This document shows, piece by piece, positions 1 to 12,930 of a stretch of 64,000 nt of DNA (positions are counted from its first letter, which is position 1; the number at the start of each line of letters is the position of its first letter). The translations under genes and the position numbers were made by a program. The notes below the pieces were generated by a model. That model was not told the origin of the DNA and made no database searches. It was given only the letters and a program-made list of their open reading frames with translations. Source of the stretch: Catenaria anguillulae PL171 (Eukaryota > Blastocladiomycota > Blastocladiomycetes > Blastocladiales > Catenariaceae); assembly GCA_002102555.1 (NCBI GenBank), contig MCFL01000042.1:124001-188000 (forward strand), written 5' to 3'.

Positions 1-636
1 CAAGTGAATCGTGGCGGGCCCAGTAAACACGACAAGAACGAGTAGGTAGACGCCAAAGTACATGGCCTTTCCGATTCCATTGAGCTGGGTCTGATATTTG
101 GGCTGACAAGTGCCATTGATTGGATCAAGGGACATGTCTTTCAGAACACAACTGAGTACGACAAAAAAGGTGCCTATGGCAAACAAACAGGTCAAAATGA
201 GCCTGATGGAGTACTGCATTGCCATGGCGGAGCGGCAACATCTTCGTGTGAATGACCAAGTTGGGGCAAAGACCGGCAGCAGTCTCGTTGAGCGCAGTAT
301 CAGCACAAATGTGCTCAATAACTGGAACAACCCATAAAACACATCGCTCATGTCGCTTGCGAGCCGGCAGCGGGTGATGGGGTCAACATTTTGCATCGTT
401 GATATAAAGAGGTTCTGGCCTTGAATCGTGAAGAGAAGAGTGAAAAACAGTTGATTGATGACTTGGCATAATGATGCAATGGCGAGAGCTATTGTATGGC
501 GTGAAGACGGCCGAGTTGCAAGTTGCTGGAGGTTGACATGGACGAGATGTATACCGAGTGGGAACGATGCTCCAAGGGCCAGTAATGTCAAGCTCCGATT
601 CTGTGAGGCGTCATGCATGGTTGGTGAAATTGCCAT
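1..636 (-). CDS. Multipass membrane protein, cut by the window edge
   Basis: An open frame runs from an ATG at 636 to the window edge, 212 codons without a stop, so the C-terminus is missing. The translation has five strongly hydrophobic stretches, near residues 15-34, 48-70, 96-119, 143-165 and 190-212. Basic and polar linkers lie between them, as in an integral membrane protein. I recognise no family. The spacing would fit the start of a seven-helix receptor or a transporter, but that is a guess. No intron is needed across the visible part. It lies 398 bp beyond the stop codon of the HEATR5-like gene on the same strand. The start is the first ATG of the open frame; an upstream exon cannot be excluded. 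Confidence 0.6.
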   Translation of the reverse strand, partial: MAISPTMHDASQNRSLTLLALGASFPLGIHLVHVNLQQLATRPSSRHTIALAIASLCQVINQLFFTLLFTIQGQNLFISTMQNVDPITRCRLASDMSDVFYGLFQLLSTFVLILRSTRLLPVFAPTWSFTRRCCRSAMAMQYSIRLILTCLFAIGTFFVVLSCVLKDMSLDPINGTCQPKYQTQLNGIGKAMYFGVYLLVLVVFTGPATIHL

Positions 637-1035
637 TGTTGGCTGATTTTAAGTAAAATGGCCACAAAATGTATAGTTGAAGGTCGGTTCAAGGCATCAT
701 CAACTCGGTTGACCTGCCATGATCCCAGTGTAGGTGCGGACATGCCTTCGTTTAGCCTTTTTTTGCTGGGGAAAGTGACGTGATTATCGGTAGTGCTCCA
801 CACTCGTCTGACCATCATGATTGCAGTTGATGGCGTCGCGGGAAATGCACGGAGAACACAAGTGATAAGCGTGAAGCCATAACCCCACGGCTCGTGTATT
901 TACCTAACAGAGACTGACATGAAAGAAATTCCCAACATCAAACGGGGTGGTCATCTGCGCTCAACACTCAAAACGTCATTTTCAATTCAATGGTTGGCTT
1001 ATCAGGCTTAGCAGCCACAGCGCCAATACGCGACC
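637..1035. other. Intergenic spacer
   Basis: I see no supported coding frame here. It should hold the 3' UTR of the HEATR5-like gene and the promoter of the membrane-protein gene, both read leftwards. No repeat or RNA gene was recognised. Confidence 0.5.
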
Positions 1036-4000
1036 CTACACCTCCACCGACTTGTCCTCCGGTCCACGTAGGGCAGCCTCCAACGCAGTCCTTGAATCCT
1101 GAGGCATCTGGCTCACAACATCCCGGAACGCTTGAGGGCAAACCTTGGCCATGGCCATAATCCCTTGCACTGCAACGGGTCGCAGGACAGGTGCCCATGA
1201 GTGTGTCGGCGGAAAGCGGACAAGGACTCCAATCAAAACACTGGAAACAAGCATCGCCATTGATTTGTCCCTGTCGTTTCCTTCTGATCCTGAACACATG
1301 GCGCCGGCCAAGGCAATTGTCGCGACACACTCGGAAAATGCGGAAGGAGTGACTTGGACCGGATCGGTGAACACGATGACGATGAAATGTGGCAATAACA
1401 CCCTTGCGCACGCCTCAGCAAAGGTTCGTTGCTCTGAGCGTTTAGCCAACTGGAATAGGGAACGGGCGCATTGCAGGGTGACAATCGACAACTAAACAAA
1501 CACGCACAGAATTGTTGGCCTTCAAATATGGATACCATAGGTTCAATTTCGTATCGTACCTCAGGAACTTGAACGGCCTGTACAATGAGACCCGCCAGCC
1601 GAACGCGAATGTCGGCAAGTACTTCCGAGTTGAAAATACTTGCTACACAGATTGTTGAAGCAAGCAGACAGTTTGTCACAACTTGACGGTCGATTTGCAG
1701 GTTGGACTCGGCGTGCGAGATGAGAGTTGCTGCTAGGGAAACGGCCAAGCGCGAATTGGAATTGCGCTCCTCTTCGCTTGAAGGGTTGTCGAGAGCATGT
1801 TTGAGAATGGAGATCAATTTGCCGGCCCCTGGCGCAAGTGCTGACGTGGTTAGGGCTGCAGCATACAAGTGCATCATGAGCGGGATCCATTGCCGTGCTT
1901 GGCAGAGATGGCGCCAATGAGTTCGAGTGATTCATGGCACAACGCAAGGTGTTCGGGGCCAACCTCGCCAAAAATGGCCGCTGCACCTGGATCCACGAGG
2001 AACTGGGGAAGAATCGGAGCGACAGCACGAAAGAGGAGAGAAACCGCATGGAACACAGCTTCGCGCTCCAAGGACAAACACTCGTTGCTCATCAGCGTGC
2101 TTGCCAGTGACAAGACGCGACCTTGAATCTTGGGAGCCTCGGTCTGCATGAGCCGGTCGCACATTGTCAAAATTTCCTTGGCAATGCTGGGATGAACCTG
2201 CTTCATCAGGTTTTGCGACGACAGGAGGACCTGAAGGGCTTCGAGACACACGATGGTCGTGTCCTCGGAACTGCGCACAGAAACGAGAGGCTCGAATGCA
2301 AGGCCAAAGATGACGAGCTGCAGCTTTTGGAACTCGCCGTATGGGGTAGTGATGGATCCGTGCTTGGTCAAAAGCGAGTCGGTTTCGAGAGTTTGTAGCT
2401 GCAATGTCACCGCAGCCAAAATTGAAGCCCAGCATCGGGCATACATCTGATCCAATACAATAAAAAGCAAGAAATGCGATGTGAGCTCGCAAGCCAGAAC
2501 TTGAGTCAAGATGGTAACGTACGGGCAAGACGACATCTCGGGAGCTAAGGGCATAGCTCAGATTGGCGCTCATGCTCTCCACTTTGGATGGAAGCATGCC
2601 AAGAACTTCCATGTCCTGCTTGACAACTGCATACTCAAACAAGACGGACAACCACAATGGGAGCAAAGTTGTGAGCTGCAATCCTACAACCTCTGCCAAT
2701 GCGGGCTTGCCTGCAGCAGCACGGCGGATGTCGGCCCACGCTCCAAGCACAGCCAACGCAATCATGATCTGGGCGTGTTGAGACTGGCCGGCCGTTGATC
2801 CACCGACAGCGGCCCCACCACTGATACTGGTTCCGGACGACGCATTCTGAACCATAGACAAGGCCTGCGTAAGGAGTCGGATGATACGCGATAGCGTCAA
2901 AAGGTCGTCCGTAATGCCTGATCCAATGTAACGGGCGCAAACATGACTGGCAGTCGCAACAATCTCGGGATCGGCCTCGGCTGTGAATGCGGGAGTCAGC
3001 GCCGAACTAAACTGCGCTTGATACTGCTCGAGAAGTCGGTGACCAGGAAAATCCGGGTCTTCTGTTACACTAAAGTGATCCAAAACGTCTTCCAACAATG
3101 CCAATCCCTCCCGCCTGACCGTGTGCGAGAGTGCCGTGGACGCGGTAAAGGCCACGCGAATGAGTTCACCAAGGCGAGACACGAGCCAATCGCCGCGTGT
3201 CCCCCTGGCAAGGGCAAGGTTTACGTGGTACTCGCGGTTGGGACCCGTCGCAAGGAAACGAATGAGCTGGCGTAGAGTTTGCAGTGCGAGAAATTGACTC
3301 GTCCATTGGATGTGCACTTGCTTGCGCTCAGCCGGTTTCACAGAAGCAACGGCAACCTCATCGCCGTCGTCATCTGTATCAGTGCCACTGCCTGCTCCGG
3401 CCTCGGGTGCCGAAGGAGAACCAACTGCGGTGCCTCCAGATGATGGACTGAGCAAACTGCGGCACAACTCAATCCACCGGAACGGGTTGATAGAAGACTC
3501 GATGAGGGAAGCGAGCGACTTATTGACGAGATCTGGTTCGGCACGAGCGAGCATGACAAGAGTGCGTTCAAGATCGGTTGTGTTTTCAAGGACGAGCTCA
3601 GGGCCGCGCTGAACCATGGAGCAGAGACACTGCAAGACGGAGCGACGAAGCGTGATGTGGTCTGCGCCAAGCAATGCCTGCAAAACACCGGCATACCGAG
3701 GGACTGGGAAAGTGCCTGGCGCCATCAAAAGCAAATGCGTCGCGGCACGCCAAGCTTCGGCACATTCCTCTAAGCCATCCCACTCCAACAAGTACTCGGT
3801 AAACTGAGTCAGTAACTCGCGAATTTTGTCGGAAACTTGAAGCTCAGGACCCAACGCATCAATGCACCCGAATAAAACTCGTCCAACAAACTGCGGTCGC
3901 GCTTCAAGCATGAGTTGACGGCAAACAACCGAAAGCGTGGGCGTGACCAGAGGGTAAACTTGAGCGGCACGAGCCTCCATGAGATGCGCCAGCGCATACG

Positions 4001-7000
4001 TTGCCCAGCCAGCGACTCCGGGATGCAAGTCGGTACAAAGTGTATGAAGAACGCCAACGGTTGTTTTGATGATGGAGCTTGATTGCGTGTAGACGTGCAA
4101 CATGACCAGGGCCATGGCGGCTCCAGCGCGAACGTCAGGGTCACGATTGTCGACAATTTGGGAAACAAGAAACTGCGCAATCGTCGCCGATGCTGTATTG
4201 CCAGCCGCAAGCTCGGCAACACGCCCAATGATGCTTGCGCTCGACAAGCGTACACCGCCATCGGAAGAGCAATTCCCAGCGTGGGCAATTTCCAACAGTG
4301 ACTTGGTGGCCTGAGGCGTAAGAATGTGCTTCTTGCTGTGCGACACAGCGTTCAGTTGAACCATGACGGCGGTCGCCGTATTCATGGCTTGAATGACGTT
4401 GACGAGCATCGCGATCCGCTTGCCGGGCCGTTCCTGCTTTTGCTTGAGGTAACGGGCGTACGTGTCCAGGTATGCTTCTTGGCTGGAAGGCGGCAAGTGC
4501 GGGAACAGTAAACCGAACATGCCAATAGCAGAGTTGACCAAAGCAAAAGCGGGTGGTGATGGAGTTGGGCGATTATGCGCCGCTTGAAGCAGGGCAAGAG
4601 AATCAAACTCTGAACCTCCAGCAACCGGATGTTGCACGTGTTTCTCGAGAGTGTCCCATTTCTCAAAGTCAAAGATCGGGTCGAGTGGCTGAACAAATCC
4701 TGGGTCACGCACCGGTAAATGACGTCCAGACACATCCGAGATGCCGTGAAGGCGGAGGGTATGTGAAGCGTATTCGGCTGATTGCCAGAACAAGGGACCA
4801 ACAGGGGAGTTAACGGGCTGCAGCTGCTTGTCAAACGCGTGATAAACCTGGTATTGCTGTCCGGGATCAAATCGCCGAGCATCCGCAGGGTCCTGGGCAA
4901 ATAAATCACTGGCGGCTTTGACCAACTGACCGTGATACGAATCAAACTGAGCGGCCGGGAGCAGGGAAACAGTGTCCATGAGGCGTTTGCGGAACATGCA
5001 TTCGAGTTCGCCGTACGACAAGGTGAGTGGAGAGAGCTTGGTTGTTGGCGGCATTGGGCCGAGCCCGGGGGTCGCCAGTGTCGGGTGAGCGAGAACAAGC
5101 TGAATCACGTTGGTGACCAAGACAGCGAGCCGCTTGCGGAGATCTGGGGTGAGAATGTCGCCATTGTGAAGAAGGAGTGCGCACAGGGCTTTGAGCGCAA
5201 CCTCTTTTCCGTGTAATAAATCGACAATGTCGCCTTGGCCACCACTCGACTGGGCCTTTGGAAACGCATCTTTCCACAACAATAAGAGCTGACTGAGCTG
5301 AGCCTTGACACCGTTGGACCCACTGATGTGATGCCCATGATGAGATTCCAGGCGACTTCATTCGACACCATGGCGACTCGTGTGTCTTTCGACGGAGAAC
5401 GAATCAAGTTGGCTGCCAACGTAAACGCATGGGTCACTGCACCAGTTGGGACATACAATGGGACCTTGGGAGCGGCAGCAAGAAGTGCGGAAACAGAAAG
5501 CGAGTAACCAATGTACTTGCGCAAATTCTCGGTGGGCGTCGCCATGGATATGTTCGCCATTTCCTTGTACAAGACAGCGTGCAGGTGACTGAACATTGGG
5601 CCAAATGTGGCAGGCGAGTTGATGCCAAGGCGGAGGACGCAAAGTGCAGCGGATGACTGAACCAAGTGCGATGGATGCCCTGCAAGCTTCAACAACGTGC
5701 TCATGCTCGATTCGGGAAGCGTGGCCGCCACGCCATTGACATCGTTGAGCAATCCAGCAATCTCTGCGAGTAAGGCATGAAGCGACCACTTGTTGGGAAC
5801 GGGTGTCTGGGGAAGTGCAGGCCATCGACCGCCATAAATGTCGAGAATGTGCTTGATGGCATTTATTTGTGCCGTTTCCGACTGAAGCTGACCGATCGAT
5901 CGGAGAATGTGAATGACAATCTCTTTGATGGACACAACTTCCGGCTGCGGGAGCGTGAGGTAACGTGGTGACGAGAGAATATCGTTGACGAAATGCGCCA
6001 CGATAGTCGGGTAGTTGGACTCGACGTAGGAAGCCCCGAGAAGTTGAAACAGCATGACGTAAGCTTCAGCGATGCCGATACGGGATTCGCGAGCATGGTA
6101 CTTGAGCAACGGTGCCTGGAGTAGGTTGAGCATTTCAGGGCAGGACAAGAGCGTGCGCTCTTCAGTCATTTGTGCGGCAGGCGGGTCGTCCTGCGGTTGA
6201 CCCGATCCGGCTTGGTGCCAGACTTTTTTTGCGGGAGCTTGGCAGGGGAAATGGGAACGACGAATGATTGCTGGCTTGGTGCTAGAATGTTGGCTATCGC
6301 ACGTGCTATGGCGATGCGAGCGTCATAGTTGGAGCCTTCAAAAGCACGAACGAGCGGGTGCAGAAAAGAATCGAAATCGGGGGCAGTCTGGAGGCCGAGG
6401 TTCGCTTGGCGAGCGAGTCCAGAAATACACTATGAGAACGCCGCCAAGTTAAAAAGCTACCAGCGCATCTTCGGATCATGGCAGAGTGGGGGTTGAAAGA
6501 AGTACCTCCGCTGACAATTGCCGAACGGCCATGGACTTTTCCGTGAGCCCTTGCTTGAGCAGTTTGAGAGCATCTTTGACTTGAGCGTCATTCAGCCCTT
6601 TGCCAGCACCACGGAACGCGCGCGAAAGTGCATCCAACGTTTCGTTGCGAAGGACACTATCGGTCGATGTCGATTTGAGGACTTTGAACATCAAATGGGT
6701 GGTTTCACCAAGGACGGAATAGTAATTTGCACCGAATCGTTCAGTAAGGCGCCCCAGGATATGAATGTTGAGCCTGGACACGAGTGATGGTTCGGGATGA
6801 GAGTTACCAAATCAGGATAAGACGCAAAACGGGGAGGTGGACATACATGCGAACGGCCGTGATGAGATGCTCATTTTCCTTGGTCGCCTTGATGGATGCG
6901 CCGAGGTTGGATTGTACGGACACGAGCACATCGAAAGCCCGCCTGCTATCGCCACGCGAGAGGATTCCAAGGTAGCAGCCAGCAATTAGGCGACGAATCG

Positions 7001-7250
7001 CGCGGGACGGTTTGATTGGCGCATTCTGGAACGATAAAAACAGGCCGAGGCGGCGTTCCAGGTTGGGTTGGTTTGCCTTGATGACATCGGATGGCGCGGT
7101 GTCAAGATCAGAGCACAGCTTTGAGAGCCATTGGAACGCAGCCAGCTCCTGCCTCTCTTGGGATGATTCCGCTCGAAGCCTGACGTCAGGATCGAATGAA
7201 AATGATGGGGGAGCAAGGGCGGCCATGTTCCGTTGCAGTACAGTCGCCAA
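1036..7250 (-). CDS. HEATR5/LAA1-type HEAT-repeat protein, 5 exons, three apparent single-base indels
   Basis: Exons on the minus strand are 7250-6847, 6773-6506, 6429-2523, 2446-1560 and 1491-1036, with introns of 68-77 nt that all have GT...AG ends. Identification rests on co-linear similarity to animal HEATR5 and yeast Laa1 along the length. Examples are a 'FPGHRLLEQYQAQ' stretch followed by 'RYIGSGITDDL', and 'LLLLWKDAFPKAQ' in the middle. The family is large HEAT-repeat scaffolds that act with AP-1 and clathrin at trans-Golgi and endosomal membranes. The frame slips at A7 (6224-6230), at GGG (5319-5321) and near 1893-1896; each needs one extra base. Adding them gives about 1974 aa, close to the family's roughly 2000 aa, and restores all exon phases. 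The ATG at 7250 opens the N-terminal HEAT region. Confidence 0.9.
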
Positions 7251-7921
7251 GGCGGTTGGTTCTGCTCTGCTGGCTGGGCTGGGTGGCTGATTGGGTGGCC
7301 GAAATGGCAGAGAGGTGAATACGTGTCAAAGGGTGTGGTCAGGCTAGGCTCTCTGACGGTGGCCGGAGGAATCCTTATTGAGGGCCGACGTGAACGACGG
7401 ATTAAAATGATGGCGATGAAGCGATGGTTGCAGGTAGTCCATGCCTCAGCAGTCACATTGGTGCGTACATTTGGCAAAGGTGTAATGTAATTCACCAAGC
7501 TCCTTTCCCGGCTTTTGGTCTGGTCTGCAAGGGGGCAGTGAACACGCAGGGAACGTGATCGGCGTTGACCAAGTTGTGCTTCGGTTTCTGGCAGCGGACC
7601 CCCTGAAGGACCACATACATGTATCTAATTTATCAGCAAGCAAGAAGGCTTGGAAAAACACTTCATAGGCAGGATGGGGGGCAGGTCATGATTACAGAGG
7701 AACGGCGCATATGGAATGTGTATGAATTCTGAATGGCACCCGTTCCAAGACGGCTCGCACTGTGGGGAAAAAAACAAAACAGAACAGGAGCAGTCATTGT
7801 TGCAGTCATACCACGCAAGTCAAATCAAGTGTACTTGACCCCGTTTCGTCCTCCCTGGGTGTTTCCTCTGAATCTCAAGTGACATCCGACTTTCGGGGTG
7901 CAGCAACAACCTGGCCTTCCA
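7251..7921. other. Intergenic spacer upstream of the HEATR5-like gene
   Basis: About 670 bp between two minus-strand genes. It should contain the HEATR5 promoter and the 3' UTR of the next gene. I found no ORF, repeat or RNA gene that I can support. Confidence 0.5.
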
Positions 7922-10312
7922 TCACCACCGTTCGTAATCGCTATCCATCCCTTCGGTACCATAAAGAACGTTATGAACACCACCTCCTTGCCAACTCAGC
8001 TGCCGCTCGCGAACAGGCACCGTATTGCTGGCATGTAAGAGGGGGCTGCTGTGGGGCGAGTACTGCTGCGACCGATGCATCGGCGGGTGTTGCTGTATCG
8101 ATGTCTGCTGCTGAGCTTGAAGCGCATGGTAATGCAGTTGATGCTGCTGTTGGAATACATGAGGGTTGAGTGGAGACGCCAGTCCCGTGGCGCAAGTACT
8201 AAAGCGACGTGGGAGCGCTGTGGACGCTGGTGAACCATCTCTCCAACCAGGGACGGATCCGATCGGGGCCGCTCCGTTACGCATCAGCCGTCCGTGGGCT
8301 GGGAGCAATGGTGAATGCTGTTGCACGCGCAGATGAAAAGTGAGGAGTGGGTTTGACCATGCAGGTGGCGGAAGCGAATCGAGCAAAAGTGGAAACAAAT
8401 GCGACTCGAACATACCAGCGACCCGTGGAGAGGGCGACCAGGGAGAGCAAGTTGTTCGACGCGACTATGCTGAGGTGCCAAGCCAAACTCGCCATAGGCG
8501 GTCGTTGCGTCGCACAGCGGTTGCTCGCGTGCGGACTCGACCTGTGGCGGGTACCCGAGACATTGGGCTGAATAGGCACGGCCACGTGCAACCACGTCCA
8601 ATGTGTAGATGTCGGGATCGCCTGCCCACTGGGGTAGGATATTGTGTTCCCTGGGAATAGTGTGCGTCATCTGCGGCGACGGTGCGAGTCCAGGAGGTGG
8701 TTGCAGTGGCGCGGCTCCTGCGGCGGGCGGGTGCCAGGTGAAGGAATGCGAGGTGAGGCGGCTTTCCACGACCGGACTGTTGTTCACTGAAGACGCATGT
8801 TTCAAGCCTTGGCTTGGACCCGAAACCAAGTGACCGATGGGTTGGTCCAATGTAAGCCCCGAAAAGGGGCTCCAAGATTGGGAACGACCGCGGAGCAAAG
8901 GACTGGGAGGGGGCGGGAGGCTCGAAGACGGGGATGGGGGCCCAGATGGGCGTTAAGATCGAGTGGCGACTCATGGCCGGCAGCAAGCGCAGGCGAATCA
9001 GATTGGGGGGCAGTGTTCAGCGAGACGGAGGAAAAGCACATTCTGCATGAAAGAAGATGGTGTGTGGAATGAGCCAGGGAAGTGGACGGAATCACGATTG
9101 CCATTGAGGGAATGAATGTGAGCAGGTGAAGAAACGCACCACCATCATCGGCGATTAAAGGGCTGGCGTCAACAATCGACGGGAATGGCTCCAAGTGATC
9201 CAATCGACATCGATCCCATTTATTGGCGCGTGACGCCGGATCTTGAGGATGCGGGGAAGATACGCTTGGGGCACATACGGCCGGTGGAAAAGATTCCACA
9301 CAGCGATTTTCTGGCGGCGAGGTGCTACGGGTGTTCGGTTTCGAGTTGTCATGCGCAGAATTCAATGACAATTCCACTCTTCGCCCGTTGGACCGTTTCG
9401 AAGAGACAGAAAAGGAGGCTGTGTGAGCTGGCCAGGTGCCTTGTGCAAGGGCGGAGAGATTTTGGCAAACTCGGCAGATTCCGCGGATGAGGGATTGAAT
9501 TGTTCTGTGTGAGCGGAGGAAGCGTTTGATGATCTACTGGAGCGTGAACGGCGATGTCGGGGCCCGGCTGCTGTCATGGGCGAGAACGATGACGGAACAG
9601 AGGCTGACGGCACCTCTTGATGTCCTGGACGTGTCGCGCTGTTTGAAACCCGCTTTCCAGTTGACTTGGAAGGTACAGCGTGCAATGTCGCTGTTGGCGA
9701 CTCGGTTAAGACCGTGCGACGATGTGCCTGATTGGGAGAATCAGAATGGTTGAGGCGCTTGGCTGCCTGTTGCGAAATGGAATCAACGGGCTCGACAGTC
9801 GAATCAGATGGTGCAACATGAACCGTTACAGAGGATAGGGTCGGAGGAAGATCGGAGGGAGGCGGCGAGGGAGGGGATGAAGGGGTTCGCGGTCTGGCCT
9901 TCCCACGAGCATCCTGATGATGTGGCAGTTGTACTACATCGTTAAGTTGTTGTTGCGGTGGCGCTGCGTGTGATGGTAGGCCGAGTGACGTGGATGCAGA
10001 CGACGCAAATCCCGACCCTGATCCGGAATGTTTGCGGTGCGGTCGTTTCTGGTGTTGTTTACGGGCGGGTGACCGGTTCCGCTGGTCACGGTGGCTGTCT
10101 TGAATGAGGATAGTCGGGGTATGCTTTGGAGGAGAGAACCAAGGGGCAATCCAGGAGGAAAGCAAGCGGAAGGTCGCGGTGGCGTAACCAGACACCAGCG
10201 CAAACAAGAGCACGAAGCAGATGAGCGACGCAACGGGAGAGGCCCCGAGGTAGGCGAGGCCCGTCAACAGCCTCCCTTGCGCAATCATGTTGCCCGTCGG
10301 TCCTGGTGGCAA
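7922..10312 (-). CDS. Low-complexity protein with one N-terminal membrane segment, unknown function
   Basis: The ATG at 10312 opens a protein with one hydrophobic segment (about residues 27-52). A long Ser/Pro/His/Gln-rich disordered tail follows. A GT...AG intron lies at 8415-8318 and joins frames in phase. Two single-base slips are needed, near 9375 (GAAGAGTGG) and in a C5 run at 8936-8940; each is cured by one added base. With those, the spliced length is 2295 nt (764 aa) and ends at the TGA at 7922, which supports a single gene. A possible second intron around 9070-9140 is not required. I recognise no family. It could be a membrane-anchored scaffold or regulatory protein. The low complexity makes homology hard to judge by eye. 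Confidence 0.6.
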
Positions 10313-10703
10313 AGCTGGAGGCGGATGGTTGGCTGGGAAGGTTGGCTCGATCCCAGGCGGATGATGTCAAGATGCAGACGAGGTGCAGGGCGAAAGCGGA
10401 GATTGCCTCTGGTTAAAAATGCATGGGTTCAAGGAGACTAATACTTGCATTTTGTTGCCTATGCCTGCGTTGCTGTGTACATAAATTTACTGGTGCGGAA
10501 TGTATCGACCGCACGGCGGCTCAGTTGCACAGCCTGCCGATCCATCTCTGTGCTGTGTCGGGGACCCTGAACACAAACCGTTCCCACCGTACCTTGATAC
10601 GACACACTGTTCCACTCGGTCTAATCGTACTCTTGAAATGCATGTACAGCACGACAGAAAAACAACGACAACGACAACAACAAAGGATGACGTCCAAAGG
10701 AAC
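10313..10703. other. Intergenic spacer
   Basis: 391 bp between the stop of the HSPA12-like gene and the start of the low-complexity gene, both on the minus strand. It contains a short imperfect CAA/CGA-rich run near 10660-10682. No other feature was recognised. Confidence 0.5.
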
Positions 10704-12930
10704 TCAATGACCGGAAGCATGGGCAAAGGGGTTAAACTCGGCTCGTGATTGATACGATGCCCAATTGTTGGTTGGGTCGTAAAACTGCATGAAGATGGCC
10801 TCTGCAGTGAACCTCAAGTCTACATTCGCATCCGCAAGTCAGTCAATGTTGGCACATATCCGGCAGTTGCAGACATTGCATACCCATGGCGAATTCAAGT
10901 TGCTTCGTAAACAGAGCCGGAGTCATGCTGCACGGGAACTCGGTCGTCAAAATCTCCTTGCACGACTCGTCCACGAACATGGGTACAGTCCGGCTGCCTG
11001 ACGCATACAGCGTTACCTTGACCTGCAAGAATCGTGCAAAAAGTAAATCACTGGCCATTTGCCAAGACGTTGAACAAGGACAGGGACAGTTCAGTGCCCT
11101 AGAGAATACGGACCAAGGTTTGCTCGGCATGCGCGGCGGGAAACTTGAGGCGCATTGGCTGGTTGAGCTGAAGCTCATCACCGATACGAATGAGAGGAAA
11201 GAATGCTCGAATCATGCGCACTCCACGAACGGTGCACAAGTACTTTTGGTAACCTGGGATCTGTCCATGATACGACCGGCAAAAGCGTTGCACCACTTCA
11301 ATGCCATACGAGTGCCGTGCTCGCCGTGAAGAAACCGAATCCGGGTTTATCCCTGTGAATTGAACCAGTGCGGCCGTTATTGGGTCAAGACGAGAAAGAA
11401 ATCCATCATTCCAGCCAACATAGCCCTTAAGTCGTACCATACAACAAAGCACCCTGGACGACACTGCCACCAGCGTTCAGCGGGAAAATGATATCGATGC
11501 CCCGAGAACCAAACGTCTCGTAAATGCGTCGCTTCATGTACGTCATTTCCGAAAAGCCACCCACGCAAAGCAACTTGTTGATAGGCTTGTTGACCTCGAT
11601 CGCCTTCTTCATCATGTTTTCGGTCACTTCGACAATGGATGGGTACACTTTTTCAAAGCACTTGATGATGTCGTCGCGATAGATGCAAACCTCGCCCCGG
11701 TCGGCGTCGTACCGGTTCTGCTGGGTCAGCTCAGTCACTTTTTCGGCCGACATCTTCTTTTGCAATTGCACGTCCAACCGAAGCCACCTCGACGAATCGG
11801 ACGCACCCTCAAATGTGCGCTTGATGTGCTCCCATTGAGAAAACAAGAGACTAGGAACATTGGAGTCGGCACCGATCGAGTCAAACACTTGTTCTCCGAG
11901 CAAATGGCGCAAAAAATCATGGAATGCATCGTCAAAGAAGGTGGCGCCGCAAGTTCGGCCCTCGGGTTGAACCAACTCATTGAACTTGAGACCATGCCAG
12001 GTTGAGCCATCAGCCGATTCACACACTTGAAAAGCGGCCAGGTCCACCGTGCCGCCACCCATGTCCAAGACTAAGACGCGGTCGTCGCGCTGAATGAGGT
12101 TGGTTGTCATTGCACTGCTGAGGATGGCGGCTTCCGGCTCGAGGCAGAAAACGACTTGGCCTCCGTTGTCGAGTAAACCGCCTGCTTTGGCAGCGATTTC
12201 CATGCTCTTCTTGGCATTCTCGGTCCACATGGCAGGGATGGTCATGACCCAAGTGATTTTGCGGTTTTTGTAATCCCTGAAAAAGAACACGAGGCGACCG
12301 TGAATCATGTCAAGTTGAGGGTTTGGGTCGAAATTGTGCCCGGCACGCAGGGAAAACATACTTGTATCCAGCACGCTCCAAATGAACCTCAATGTCGGCC
12401 TTCATGAAACTGAGAAAGTCGGAGATGACCTGACTGGGCTCTAATTGGAACTTCATGAGCAACGGATCGTTGTAGTGAATGTCTTCGGCCAGTAGGAGCT
12501 TGACACGGCGAATCAGAGCATGCTGCTGGATTTGGCTGCCTCGCAGGTCGAGGTACTTTGTGAGAGCGAGATCACCATGGGCGATGGGCTGAGAGTCGTA
12601 GTCGTAGAGAACAGCCGAGAGGGTCTTTGGGTAGCGGGACGTTGCGCCGGGCCAGTTGTCGCGGACGTAAATCATGGAGCCAATCTGCGATGCCATGCTT
12701 GGGTTGGAAAGGGCTTGGGTGAGGCCGACCTTGGCCAGGGCATAGCCGGAATGACTGGTGCCGAAATCGATGGAGACGACAATGTTGGCTGCGTTGGCGG
12801 CACTCCCGGAGGATCCTGCTGCCGCGGCGGAGACGGCGGGTTGGGTCGGCACTGTCATCATGGCGATAAATGAACGGCTGAAGTGGCAGTGGGAGATTTT
12901 GATTGATTCTTGAGAAGTCGTCACCGTCAA
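10704..12930 (-). CDS. HSPA12-like Hsp70-family ATPase, 5 exons
   Basis: Exons on the minus strand are 12930-12362, 12276-11438, 11352-11114, 11022-10884 and 10819-10704, giving 1902 nt (633 aa) with every phase consistent. The actin-like ATPase fold shows as phosphate-1 'SIDFGTSHSGYA' near residue 55, phosphate-2 'VLVLDMGGGTVDLAAF' and the adenosine loop 'LLCVGGFSE'. Insertions typical of the divergent HSPA12 branch are present, for example 'TWVMTIPAMW'. There is no classical Hsp70 substrate-binding domain or EEVD tail. The branch is cytosolic and its clients are poorly known. The third intron uses GTCCGT as donor, which is less standard than the GTATGT or GTACGA of the others. A second in-frame ATG at 12861 is an alternative start. 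The gene is divergent from the phosphatase gene. Confidence 0.9.

Noticed and set aside
6180..6235. A 33-nt intron explaining the first HEATR5 frame break
   Set aside because: It is shorter than any intron here and its length is a multiple of three, so it would not change the frame.
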